From: Dysgonomonas sp. Marseille-P4361
Lineage (GTDB): Bacteria > Bacteroidota > Bacteroidia > Bacteroidales > Dysgonomonadaceae
Reading direction: 5' to 3'
Assembly (NCBI RefSeq): GCF_900343125.1
Contig: NZ_OPYL01000002.1
Span: 310,001-374,000 of the forward strand
DNA length: 64,000 nt
Shown here: one piece after another, positions 8,268 through 16,959 of the stretch
How positions within the stretch are numbered: the stretch's first letter is position 1
Layout: each line of letters starts with the position of its first letter
Translations under genes and position numbers: made by a program
Notes under the pieces: model-generated
Seen by the model: the letters and a program-made list of their open reading frames with translations, nothing else
Database searches by the model: none
Told to the model about the DNA's origin: nothing

Positions 8268-9596
8268 ATGAACTGGGAACAACTTCTTTCGGCTAAACGT
8301 TTCGGACTAGAAAAGTATCACGATAACAAACATCATGATAGAACAGAGTTTCAGCGAGATTATGACCGATTAATATTTTCTTCTCCGTTTAGGCGATTGC
8401 AAAATAAAACGCAGGTATTTCCTCTTCCTGGGAGTGTTTTTGTTCATAATAGGTTAACACATAGTATAGAAGTCTCTTCTGTTGGGCGATCGCTTGGGGT
8501 GATTGTAGGACGAGAGTTGAGGAAGAAGTACCCTCAATCAGAAGCTCATTTCGAAGAAATTGATTCTATTGTCGCAGCAGCTTGTCTTGCTCATGATCTA
8601 GGTAACCCTCCCTTTGGTCATTCGGGAGAGACTGCAATATCGACCTATTTTTCGGAGGGAAAGGGGAGAGGATTGGAACAGAAAATAAAAGCAGAAGGCG
8701 GACGATGGGAAGATTTTATCAATTTTGAAGGAAATGCAAATTCTATTCGTCTTTTGATACATCAATTTAACGGAAGACGTCCGGGTGGGTTTGTGATGAC
8801 TTACTCTACTTTAGCCTCTATTGCAAAATATCCTTACTCTTCGATCATAGGTAATGGGAAGGGTAAGTTTGGCTTCTTTCAGGCTGAAGAAGACGACTTT
8901 AAGAGAATAGCTGATGATCTGAGGATGAATTGCTTGTCCAAATCACCTTTGCATTATCAACGATACCCTCTCGTGTATTTGGTAGAAGCTGCCGATGATA
9001 TCTGTTATAAAATAATGGATATAGAGGATGCTCATAAGCTCGGCATATTGACAACAGAACATACAATGGAACTTTTCTTAAATTTCTTTTCAGAAGAAAG
9101 GCAAGAGAAGATGCGTAGAGTGATGGATGTGGTAACAGATGTAAATGAGCAGATTGCGTATCTTCGCTCTAGCGTTATTGGTCTGTTGGTAGATGAATGC
9201 TCTGCAGTCTTCCTTAAATATGAAGATGAGATCTTAGAGGGAAAGTTTACAGGATCTTTAGTGAAAAATATATCTTCTCTTCCAAATGAGGCTTATCGTA
9301 TTGCGACGGAAATTAGTTATAAAAAAATCTATAAGACAAAAGATGTTGTAGATATTGAACTGGCTGGGTATCGAATAATTGGTTTCTTGTTAGATACATT
9401 TATTACAGCAATAGAAAATCCGACAAATAAATATTCTGAATTGATATTGAGTCGTATCCCGGAGCAATATGAAATAAATGCTCCGACCTTGTACCAACGA
9501 ATTTTAGCAATATTGGATTTTGTGTCAGGAATGACTGATGTATATGCCTTAGATTTATATAGGAAGATAACGGGAATGAGCTTACCTACAGTGTAG
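8268..9596 (+). CDS. dgt: Deoxyguanosinetriphosphate triphosphohydrolase (HD domain dNTPase)
   Basis: dGTPases cleave dGTP (and often other dNTPs) to the nucleoside and tripolyphosphate, tuning dNTP pools; related enzymes limit phage replication. The 442-residue protein has the dgt N-terminus (FSSPFRRLQNKTQVFPLP, 37-54), VHNRLTHSIEVS with His65, and the HD pair His109-Asp110 in AHDLGNPPFGHSGE. YLVEAADDICYKIMDIEDA supplies the distal metal aspartate. The stop codon is one base away from the convergent glycosyltransferase stop. Family assignment is secure; the preferred dNTP is not visible. Confidence 0.93.
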   Translation: MNWEQLLSAKRFGLEKYHDNKHHDRTEFQRDYDRLIFSSPFRRLQNKTQVFPLPGSVFVHNRLTHSIEVSSVGRSLGVIVGRELRKKYPQSEAHFEEIDSIVAAACLAHDLGNPPFGHSGETAISTYFSEGKGRGLEQKIKAEGGRWEDFINFEGNANSIRLLIHQFNGRRPGGFVMTYSTLASIAKYPYSSIIGNGKGKFGFFQAEEDDFKRIADDLRMNCLSKSPLHYQRYPLVYLVEAADDICYKIMDIEDAHKLGILTTEHTMELFLNFFSEERQEKMRRVMDVVTDVNEQIAYLRSSVIGLLVDECSAVFLKYEDEILEGKFTGSLVKNISSLPNEAYRIATEISYKKIYKTKDVVDIELAGYRIIGFLLDTFITAIENPTNKYSELILSRIPEQYEINAPTLYQRILAILDFVSGMTDVYALDLYRKITGMSLPTV

Positions 9597-9597
9597 A

Positions 9598-10668
9598 TTA
9601 TAGCAGGATATTTATTACATTTTCCATCTTGTCAATAGCGTTTCCCCAGCTGAAACGTTGCACATATTCATTCCCTTTCTGAGCTAATTCTATTCTACGA
9701 GAATTATTTTTAATCAGATAAATAATCTTTTCTGCCATTTGTTCAGGATTACCTGTGTCTACTAGTAAAGCAGTCTTTTCATCGAAGGCATATTCCTGAT
9801 GTCCTTCTATATCTGTACAGATAAGGGCACAACCGCAAAACATAGATTCGACAGAAACAAGACCAAAGCCTTCTGTAAAGCTATTAGATATAAAAATTGC
9901 ATTTTCGTTGTAAAGATCACTTAGATTTTCAGGATCCCTGTAATAGTTAATCCATTCGGGGAGATTGTGAGGGGCAGGAGATATACCAAACATATCGACT
10001 TGTAATTCAGGAACCTCTTTTTTCACTAAAATCAAAGCTTCAATGCCATATTTTGAACCTTTGATCTCTTGCTCCGAATAATTCATTGCTACAGAAAATG
10101 GACATCTGCCCTCAATACTATTTTTTACAAAATAGCGAGTGTTATCCAATCCATTTTCAATGAGTTCTATTCTGTTTTGGGTATGTTGAGTAACAATATT
10201 TTTTAGGTATGAGGCAACAACTATATTTGTTACATCTTTAATGTCGTATGAGCGAAAGAGTAAATCTTCATTCCCTTCCCAATTTTCAAAGCCTTGAATT
10301 AGATTAATCTTTTTCCCTTTTTGGGGACTTAGCTTACCCATTTCGGAGACGGTAGCCCACCATGTTGCTATGACAATATCAGCATCCTCAATATAATTTT
10401 CCTTGATTTCAGGGACATATGACATTGTAATAGACGGATCAAAATCGAACCACTTATCTGTTCGGAATCCCTCTACTATAGAAAGTATATATCGTATAGT
10501 ATAAGGAAGACGATATTTCATATATGGAGTTCTGATAGGATAGGTGAGGTGAACTTTGTACCCTTTTTTTGCTAGCCGATTTGCATATTCATACATGATT
10601 CTAAAGCCACCGGCAGGTCGGCGAGGTTTGAAAGGAAGAATGAAGTTTATTCTTGTTGGTTGGGTCAT
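9598..10668 (-). CDS. Glycosyltransferase, GT4-like
   Basis: A 356-residue soluble GT-B protein. The C-terminal half carries the retaining GT4 E-x7-E motif in FTEGFGLVSVESMFCG, followed by the donor-binding segment ICTDIEGHQEYAFDEKTALL. The N-terminus (INFILPFKPRRPAGGFRIMYEY) is the usual acceptor-side Rossmann start with a GG loop. It would transfer a sugar from a nucleotide-sugar donor in a surface polysaccharide or glycolipid pathway, but no glycan gene cluster surrounds it, so the acceptor is unknown. A -7 box TAATTTTG (minus strand, 10694-10701) lies 26 bases before the ATG. Confidence 0.85.
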   Translation of the reverse strand: MTQPTRINFILPFKPRRPAGGFRIMYEYANRLAKKGYKVHLTYPIRTPYMKYRLPYTIRYILSIVEGFRTDKWFDFDPSITMSYVPEIKENYIEDADIVIATWWATVSEMGKLSPQKGKKINLIQGFENWEGNEDLLFRSYDIKDVTNIVVASYLKNIVTQHTQNRIELIENGLDNTRYFVKNSIEGRCPFSVAMNYSEQEIKGSKYGIEALILVKKEVPELQVDMFGISPAPHNLPEWINYYRDPENLSDLYNENAIFISNSFTEGFGLVSVESMFCGCALICTDIEGHQEYAFDEKTALLVDTGNPEQMAEKIIYLIKNNSRRIELAQKGNEYVQRFSWGNAIDKMENVINILL

Positions 10669-10739
10669 CTTTATAGTAGAATATAGTATAAGACAAAATT
10701 AAATAAAAAGCTAGATTAACAGCAATGTCATGAAAACAA

Positions 10740-10771
10740 AAAAGGTTATCCCTATGAGATAACCTTTTTTT
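10740..10771. terminator. Terminator hairpin after rpiB
   Basis: AAAAGGTTATC (10740-10750) pairs with GATAACCTTTT (10758-10768) around a 7-base loop. Runs of A and T on the two outer sides make it usable in both directions. It follows rpiB and precedes the GT4 promoter. Confidence 0.85.
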
Positions 10772-10786
10772 GAGTAAATATTCTTT

Positions 10787-11239
10787 TTAACAAGGAATCT
10801 TATCTATTCTTGCCTGATGTCTTCCACCTTCGAAAGAAGTATTAAAGAATACTTGAAGCATCTCAAAAGCTTCTTTTTCAGTAATCATTCGGCCTGGTAA
10901 GGTCAATATATTAGCATCGTTGTGCAAACGAGCTAACTTAGCTATTTCCGGATTCCAGCATAAAGCACTTCTTACAGATTTGTGTTTGTTCAGTGTCATG
11001 TTTATACCATTTCCTGATCCACAAACAGCAATACCAAAATCACATTCGTTATTATCTATGGCACTACCTAGCTTGTGTGCAAAATCTGGATAATCGACAC
11101 TTTCTGTAGAATATGTTCCAAAATCAATATAGCTAATCCCTTCCTCTTTGAGGATGCTAATAATGTATTCTTTGATAGGAAAGCCTGCGTGATCGCTGGC
11201 TAGTCCGATTGGTTTTCCTCCTTCTTGAAGTATAGTCAT
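10787..11239 (-). CDS. rpiB: Ribose-5-phosphate isomerase B
   Basis: RpiB interconverts ribulose 5-phosphate and ribose 5-phosphate. The 150-residue protein has the family start IGLASDHAGFPIKEY (Asp16-His17), the SVDYPDFAH segment, the active-site CGSGNG with Cys73, and RLHNDANILTLPGR with His106. Length is normal for RpiB of the LacAB family. It begins six bases after the tkt stop codon, so the two non-oxidative pentose phosphate enzymes are almost certainly one transcript, and a terminator follows. An allose or galactose 6-phosphate isomerase activity is possible but less likely in this context. Confidence 0.95.
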   Translation of the reverse strand: MTILQEGGKPIGLASDHAGFPIKEYIISILKEEGISYIDFGTYSTESVDYPDFAHKLGSAIDNNECDFGIAVCGSGNGINMTLNKHKSVRSALCWNPEIAKLARLHNDANILTLPGRMITEKEAFEMLQVFFNTSFEGGRHQARIDKIPC

Positions 11240-11245
11240 CAGATA

Positions 11246-13276
11246 TTATTTATTTAAATAATCTTTTACTTGTTTTTGTACATTTTCGGCAGTAAAACCT
11301 AATTTTTCATCCAAAACTTTGTAAGGAGCAGAAAAACCGAATGAGTTTAAACCCCAAACTCGTCCTTCGCTACCTACAAGACCTTCTAGAGTAACAGGGA
11401 GACCGGCTGTAAGACCAAATATTTTCTTTCCTCTAGGTATTACTGAATCTTGGTATTCTTTACTCTGTGTGCGGAATAAACCTTCGGAAGGAACAGAAAC
11501 TATACGAGTCTTAATTCCATCTTCTTTTAATAGTTTAGCTCCATCTACAAGAGTAGAGACTTCAGATCCCGAAGCAACTAAGATTACATCATAGTTTGCA
11601 TCTTCTTGTACGATATATGCACCTTTTTCAGCCTGTAAAGCTTCCTCAAATTTGTTTCCTTTTGAAGGAAGGTCATTGATGTTTTGACGAGAAAAAATTA
11701 AACCGGTTGGCGTAGAGTGGTTTTCCATTGCCATCTTCCAAGCAACAGTCGCTTCATCTACATCGGCAGGACGCAATACTAGCATAGAGTTGTGTCCATG
11801 GTGGTTTTGAAGTTTCTCTAGTAAACGGATCTGAGCTTCTTGCTCTACTGGTTCGTGAGTAGGCCCGTCTTCTCCTACGCGGAATGCATCGTGAGTCCAG
11901 ATGAATTTAACCGGAATTTCCATCAACGCAGCTAAACGTATAGCTGGTTTCATATAATCGGAGAAAACAAAGAATGTAGCACATGCTGCAACTACTCCGC
12001 CATGAAGCATCATACCAATGCTAAGGCAAGCCATTGTAAGTTCAGATACTCCGGCTTGTAAGAAAGCTCCGGAAAAATCATTTCTTTTTAGGCTATGTGT
12101 TTTCTTTAAGAAACCATCAGTTTTATCAGAGTTTGATAAGTCAGCAGAAGATACAATCATGTTCTCAACTTTCTCTGCTAATACTCCAAGAACTGTAGCT
12201 GATGCGCTACGTGTTGCCTGATTGCGTTTTTGTTCGATAGCAGCCCAGTCGATAGCTGGGATATAGCCACTGAACCATTTGTCCATTTTGTCTGCTAGTT
12301 CAGGGTTTGCTTTTGCCCAAGCTTCTTTTGCTGTATATTTTTTAGCAACTATTTCTTTAAGTTCAGCTTTACGTTTAGCATAAAGTTCTGCCACTTCAGG
12401 GAAAATAGTGAATGGATTTTTAGGATCTCCACCAAGTCCTTCTATTGTTTTGTCAAAAGAACCACCTGCTGCACTAATTGGCTGACCATGAGTGTCTGGA
12501 CAATTAGCAAGACTAGAACCGTCTTCTCTAATAACTCCTTTACCCATTATTGTTTTTCCTATAATTAAAGTAGGTTTTTCTTTTTCTTGTTTTGCCTCTG
12601 TAAGAGCTGCACGAATATCTGTAGCACTATTTCCATCAATAGTAATTACTCTCCATCCCCAAGCTTCGTATTTGGCTGCAATATCTTCTTCTGTAACGTC
12701 TTTCGTTTCTGTTGACAATTGTATGCCATTCGAATCGTAGAACATGATTAAGTTATTCAGACCTAAATGTCCAGCTGTACGACCGGCTCCTTGAGAGATT
12801 TCTTCTTGTATACCACCATCAGAAATGAAGGCATAGATTGTTTGACTCATTTGGTCTCCAAAACGATGTTGAAGGAATTTAGCAGCGATAGCAGCACCAA
12901 CAGCAAAAGTATGTCCTTGTCCTAGTGGACCAGAAGTGTTTTCAATTCCACGAGTGATGTCTCTTTCAGGATGTCCTGGTGTAACACTTCCCCATTGACG
13001 AAACTGTTGTAAATCTTCTAGCGAAAATTTACCAGTTAATGCAAGAGTAGAATAGAGCATAGGTGACATATGTCCGGGATCTAAGAAGAAACGATCGCGA
13101 CCTTCCCATGTCGGATTTTCCGGATCATATACTAAAAATTCGCTGAATAAAACGTTGATAAAATCAGCACCACCCATAGCACCACCAGGGTGTCCAGACT
13201 TCGCTTTCTCGACCATAGCTGCCGAAAGAATACGAATATTGTCCGCTGAACGATTTAATAAGTCAATGGAGTTCAT
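11246..13276 (-). CDS. tkt: Transketolase
   Basis: Transketolase moves two-carbon units between sugar phosphates with thiamine diphosphate. The 676-residue protein has the N-terminal KAKSGHPGGAMGGADF motif, a ThDP-binding ISDGGIQEEISQG segment near 150, and the central pyrimidine-domain motif THDAFRVGEDGPTHEPVEQ near 460. A C-terminal transketolase domain closes the protein. All domains are complete. It heads the tkt-rpiB operon; on the minus strand TACTTTTG (13322-13329) about 46 bases upstream is a good -7 element. Confidence 0.96.
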   Translation of the reverse strand: MNSIDLLNRSADNIRILSAAMVEKAKSGHPGGAMGGADFINVLFSEFLVYDPENPTWEGRDRFFLDPGHMSPMLYSTLALTGKFSLEDLQQFRQWGSVTPGHPERDITRGIENTSGPLGQGHTFAVGAAIAAKFLQHRFGDQMSQTIYAFISDGGIQEEISQGAGRTAGHLGLNNLIMFYDSNGIQLSTETKDVTEEDIAAKYEAWGWRVITIDGNSATDIRAALTEAKQEKEKPTLIIGKTIMGKGVIREDGSSLANCPDTHGQPISAAGGSFDKTIEGLGGDPKNPFTIFPEVAELYAKRKAELKEIVAKKYTAKEAWAKANPELADKMDKWFSGYIPAIDWAAIEQKRNQATRSASATVLGVLAEKVENMIVSSADLSNSDKTDGFLKKTHSLKRNDFSGAFLQAGVSELTMACLSIGMMLHGGVVAACATFFVFSDYMKPAIRLAALMEIPVKFIWTHDAFRVGEDGPTHEPVEQEAQIRLLEKLQNHHGHNSMLVLRPADVDEATVAWKMAMENHSTPTGLIFSRQNINDLPSKGNKFEEALQAEKGAYIVQEDANYDVILVASGSEVSTLVDGAKLLKEDGIKTRIVSVPSEGLFRTQSKEYQDSVIPRGKKIFGLTAGLPVTLEGLVGSEGRVWGLNSFGFSAPYKVLDEKLGFTAENVQKQVKDYLNK

Positions 13277-13482
13277 AATTATATTTTGAGCTTAAAATTT
13301 TACTTAAAATTTACTTTTATACAAAAGTAAGAAATAAGCTGAGATATTGAAACTAAAAAAGAATGATGTTTTCTATTTGAAATAGAGATATTATATAATT
13401 GCTGTTCTCTAGTTAGATTCTGTTCTTATGTACTATTTTGCTTGAAGGAGGTTTATCTAAATAGGTAGCTATAAAGATAGAA

Positions 13483-13504
13483 AGGCATGTCCTCAGACAT
13501 GCCT
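13483..13504. terminator. Hairpin after sdaA, probable terminator
   Basis: AGGCATGTC (13483-13491) pairs perfectly with GACATGCCT (13496-13504) around a CTCA loop. On the minus strand it is followed by a T-rich run and sits 27 bases past the sdaA stop codon. Confidence 0.6.
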
Positions 13505-13530
13505 CCTACTTTTATAATTACCCCAAATTA

Positions 13531-14715
13531 TTATTCAACGGCTAATCCTCCTAGCGAAGTTTCTTTGTAAAGACTAGGTAGATCATGTCCTGTTTGTTTC
13601 ATCGTCTTAACAACCTTGTCGAAGTTGATGATGTGTTTACCATCCGAAAGCATAGCAAAAGAGCAAGAATCTAAAGCTCGCGCCGCAGCGAAAGCATTTC
13701 TTTCTATACAAGGGATTTGTACCAATCCACAGATAGGGTCGCAAGTTAAGCCCAAATGATGTTCGAGACCCATTTCTGCGGCATATTCTATTTGTTGAGG
13801 CGATCCTCCAAATAGCTGGCAAGCAGCAGCGGCAGCCATAGCACAAGCAACTCCAATTTCGCCTTGGCAACCAACCTCTGCACCGGAAACAGATGCATTG
13901 TGTTTCACTATATTCCCAATTAGCGCAGCTGTGGCCAAAGCTCTGATTAATCGTTTTTCGCTGACTTCGTGATTTTTCTTTAAGTGATATAATACAGCAG
14001 GTAAAACGCCGCAAGAACCACATGTTGGAGCTGTGACTATAATTCCTCCACTTGCATTTTCTTCTGATACAGCGAGAGCGTATGAATAAATCAAGGCGCG
14101 ACTTTTCATGGAGCCTTGATAGCCTTTCGATTTGATGAAATATGTAGATGATTTGCGTTGTAAACCAAGTCCTCCAGGTAAAAGACCTTCACCCTCAAGA
14201 CCTCTTTGGATAGCAGCTTCCATCGTATCCCATACAGTTCCTAAATATTCGTAAATATCTTTTCCTTCTTTATCTTCTACGTACTCCCAAAATGTTTTAC
14301 CTTTCGTATGACACCATTCTAGTATGTCTTTCATCGTAGTCTTATCATAGATGGCTTCTTTAGCTGTTCTACTGGTTCCATCCGATAAATCGCCTCCACC
14401 AATACTGTAGACAGTCCATTCTTTAACGGATTCGCCTTTTACGATAGCTTCAAAAGTCATTCCGTTTGTATGGAACGGGAGGACTGTTTCAGGTCTCCAA
14501 ATTATTTCTACTTTATAAGGTTGAAGTGTGTCTATAATAGCAATATCTGTTAAGTGCCCTTTTCCTGTAGCAGCGAGGCTTCCATATAATGTGATGCGAA
14601 ACTCGTCAGCATATTCATTTTCTTCTTTAAATATTAAGGCCGCTTTTTGAGGAGCCATTGTATGACTGCTGGAAGGTCCATGTCCTATTTTATATAGATT
14701 ACGAATTGATTCCAT
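13531..14715 (-). CDS. sdaA: L-serine ammonia-lyase (iron-sulfur L-serine dehydratase)
   Basis: The enzyme deaminates L-serine to pyruvate using a [4Fe-4S] cluster. The 394-residue single chain fuses the usual beta and alpha parts. It has GPSSSHTMAPQKAA near residue 14, TAPTCGSCGVLPAVL, VGCQGEIGVACAMAAA, and CDPICGLVQIPCIERN with the cluster cysteines. The length is somewhat below the 450 or so residues of E. coli SdaA, which is usual in this phylum. It is monocistronic. The upstream 588-base gap separates it from the divergent permease; the best minus-strand -7 box, TATTTTTG at 14995-15002, would give a long leader and is uncertain. Confidence 0.94.
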   Translation of the reverse strand: MESIRNLYKIGHGPSSSHTMAPQKAALIFKEENEYADEFRITLYGSLAATGKGHLTDIAIIDTLQPYKVEIIWRPETVLPFHTNGMTFEAIVKGESVKEWTVYSIGGGDLSDGTSRTAKEAIYDKTTMKDILEWCHTKGKTFWEYVEDKEGKDIYEYLGTVWDTMEAAIQRGLEGEGLLPGGLGLQRKSSTYFIKSKGYQGSMKSRALIYSYALAVSEENASGGIIVTAPTCGSCGVLPAVLYHLKKNHEVSEKRLIRALATAALIGNIVKHNASVSGAEVGCQGEIGVACAMAAAAACQLFGGSPQQIEYAAEMGLEHHLGLTCDPICGLVQIPCIERNAFAAARALDSCSFAMLSDGKHIINFDKVVKTMKQTGHDLPSLYKETSLGGLAVE

Positions 14716-15303
14716 TTGTTATTTGATTTTATGGGTTATGACACCTCTCTAAATTTAGAGTTTATTTATTTGTTTATAGTAACTTTGAGTTAATAATAGT
14801 TAATTCTGTTTTTATGAAACAGAAGAAATAGATAGTATCAAAAGTTTATAAATATCATTGATTATGCTTTTATTTGTAATACTATTTTAATTAAAAGAGC
14901 TGTTTCGTTTTTAGTCTTTTGTTATAAATGGTTGATTGTCTGTAATGATTTTATATATATGGTATCTGATTTGCTTTTAGCTATTATCAATAGGCAAAAA
15001 TATAGAATAAAAACAAGTAAAAAAAGAGAATAAGGATGTTATATGATTTATGTTTTATAACATGTTTTTTAAATAAAGAAGCTCGGAATAGATAACTATT
15101 TTTACATCGTTTTTGTGAAAACAATCTTCATATAACCTAATATAACCATGAATTTAGATACATATTCCTTAAATGTATCAGATAAAAGGAAGATCAAGGG
15201 GTAATTGAGTTTTAAGTTTAATTACCCTTTGAGATCCTTTTCGGGGTTACGGTTAATGGATTTTAAATTAAGAGATATTAAATAACTAAATAATAAAACT
15301 AAT
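14716..15303. other. Long divergent intergenic region with structured leader near the permease
   Basis: This 588-base AT-rich gap holds no convincing gene. TAACTTTG (14780-14787, plus) and TATTTTTG (14995-15002, minus) look like -7 boxes but lack good partners. The part nearest the permease contains two inverted repeats, listed separately. The spacing leaves room for a long regulated leader or an uncharacterised small RNA. Confidence 0.5.
15157..15228 (+). promoter_or_regulatory. Two consecutive hairpins in the leader of the sugar permease
   Basis: GATACAT (15157-15163) pairs with ATGTATC (15173-15179). Further on, GGGTAATT (15199-15206) pairs with AATTACCC (15220-15227); flanking GATC/GATC bases at 15192-15195 and 15232-15235 could extend this second stem. 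CTTTT follows at 15236-15240, so it may be an attenuator. The structure is directly visible; regulation is inferred. Confidence 0.45.
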
Positions 15304-16617
15304 ATGAGTACAGAAAAGAAAAATTACACGTTACCCATTATTGTGATGATCTTCCTGTTTGGTATGATCTCCTTCGTAACGAACTTAGCTTCGCCAATGG
15401 GTGATATTCTTAAATTCCAGTTCAATGTGCCAAACTGGATGGGAACACTAGGGGTATTGGCCAATTTTATTGCTTATGCAGTAATGGGATATCCTGCAGG
15501 TAACCTTCTTCAAAAGATGGGTTATAAGAAAACAGCTCTAATTGCTATTGCAATAGGTTTTATCGGAGTTGGAATTCAAACATTATCAGGAACATTTGAA
15601 AGTTTTGGTGTTTATTTACTAGGTGCGTTTGTTGCCGGATTCTCTATGTGTTTACTTAATACAGTAGTGAACCCAATGTTGAATATGCTAGGTGGCGGTG
15701 GTAACAAAGGAAACCAATTGATCCAATTAGGAGGTTCATTTAACTCTCTTTGTGGTACTGCTGTTATTATTTTAACAGGTATTCTTATTCCAGAAGGTAT
15801 CAAGAATGCTCAAATTAGCAATGTTTTCCCTCTAATGTATGCAGCACTAGCTATCTTCGCTTTTGCATTTATCGTAATCGGAATGACAGCAATTCCAGAG
15901 AAAGGACAAGAAAGATCAACAGTTACACAAGATTCATCTAAATATAGTGCACTTTCTTTCCGTCACTTTGTTTTAGGTGCTGTAGGTATTTTTGTTTATG
16001 TAGGAGTTGAAGTTGGTGTACCTAACGTATTAAACAAATGGCTACAAAATCCAGATCTAGATGTGTTAAATCTAGGAGGTAGTGGTAGTGCAGAAGCTAT
16101 TGCAGCCTCTGTAGCAGCTACATATTGGTTATTAATGTTAGTCGGCAGACTTGTAGGTGCAGCTATCGGAAGTAAAGTTTCTGCAAAATCAATGTTAGGA
16201 GTTGCTTCTATTATAGGCTTAGTATTAACTCTAGCTGCTATATTTGCTCCTACAACAACATTAGTTGAACTACCTGTATTTAAAAATGGTGCTGATGGCT
16301 TATTCGGCTTAGAAAAAGTGCCAGTGAATGCAGCTCTTTTAGTTCTTGTCGGACTATGTACTTCTGTAATGTGGGGTGGTATATTTAACCTGGCAGTAGA
16401 AGGTCTTGGTAAGTATACAGAAAAAGCATCTGGTATTTTCATGGTATTAGTTTGTGGTGGAGGTATACTTCCATTCTTCCAAAATCTAATAGTTGATTTA
16501 ACTGGAGGTGTTGGTTATTTGACAAGTTACTGGTTAGTAGTAGCAGGTCTTGCTTATCTATTATTCTATGCTCTAGTAGGATCTAAAAATGTGAATAAAG
16601 ATATTCCTGTAGAATAA
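15304..16617 (+). CDS. Sugar:H+ symporter, FHS/FucP-type MFS permease
   Basis: A 437-residue MFS protein with about 12 membrane helices and the FHS-family features: FGMISFVTNLASPMGDILK in helix 1, GYPAGNLLQKMGYKKTA (motif A position), and CLLNTVVNPMLNMLGG in the middle of the N-half. FHS members import L-fucose, glucose or galactose, or related sugars. Sugar choice cannot be read here; no sugar kinase or isomerase gene is adjacent, although a GH95 glycosidase lies 37 kb away. The gene is monocistronic, with a structured leader and a strong terminator. Confidence 0.86.
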   Translation: MSTEKKNYTLPIIVMIFLFGMISFVTNLASPMGDILKFQFNVPNWMGTLGVLANFIAYAVMGYPAGNLLQKMGYKKTALIAIAIGFIGVGIQTLSGTFESFGVYLLGAFVAGFSMCLLNTVVNPMLNMLGGGGNKGNQLIQLGGSFNSLCGTAVIILTGILIPEGIKNAQISNVFPLMYAALAIFAFAFIVIGMTAIPEKGQERSTVTQDSSKYSALSFRHFVLGAVGIFVYVGVEVGVPNVLNKWLQNPDLDVLNLGGSGSAEAIAASVAATYWLLMLVGRLVGAAIGSKVSAKSMLGVASIIGLVLTLAAIFAPTTTLVELPVFKNGADGLFGLEKVPVNAALLVLVGLCTSVMWGGIFNLAVEGLGKYTEKASGIFMVLVCGGGILPFFQNLIVDLTGGVGYLTSYWLVVAGLAYLLFYALVGSKNVNKDIPVE

Positions 16618-16638
16618 TCTATTGAATATTAAAATATA

Positions 16639-16677
16639 AAGAAAGAGCTTCAAGTAAATAACTTGAAGCTCTTTCTT
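16639..16677. terminator. Strong terminator after the sugar permease
   Basis: AAGAAAGAGCTTCAAGT (16639-16655) pairs perfectly with ACTTGAAGCTCTTTCTT (16661-16677) around AAATA. The 17-bp stem lies 21 bases past the permease stop codon. Confidence 0.9.
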
Positions 16678-16959
16678 TATTGTTATGTATTGTTGTTGTT
16701 TTATGAACTCGTGATGTATTTAGATTCAGAGGTTTGTAAAGTGCTTTCTTGTTGTTAATTACCATTCTCAGAGAAAACAAGTAGTTCTTTTATATGATTC
16801 CAGTTAAGAATAAATGATATGTTTATAAGATATCACTATCGTCTATCTTGTTCTAAACTATTTTGTACTCAACTATAGTCAAATTTACACTAAATATTCA
16901 TTCAGAGGTCTTTGAAACAAATGCACCACAAGTTTAATGATGTGAATTAATAGATGTAA
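16678..16959. other. Intergenic region, no gene seen
   Basis: AT-rich DNA between the permease terminator and the convergent GT-C gene. The only signal I noted is a minus-strand -7-like box (TAAATTTG, 16880-16887) with no good -33 partner. I found no coding potential, repeat or clear terminator for the GT-C gene. Confidence 0.5.

Noticed and set aside
13637-14023. 128-codon minus-strand frame inside sdaA
   Set aside because: Out-of-frame shadow of sdaA; cysteine- and arginine-rich composition without motifs.
15996-16442. 148-codon minus-strand frame opposite the sugar permease
   Set aside because: Antisense shadow of a clear membrane protein; low-complexity Thr/Pro/Ala content.
16678-16959. 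Possible minus-strand orphan promoter (TAAATTTG at 16880-16887)
   Set aside because: No -33 element at the right distance; such boxes are expected by chance in AT-rich DNA.
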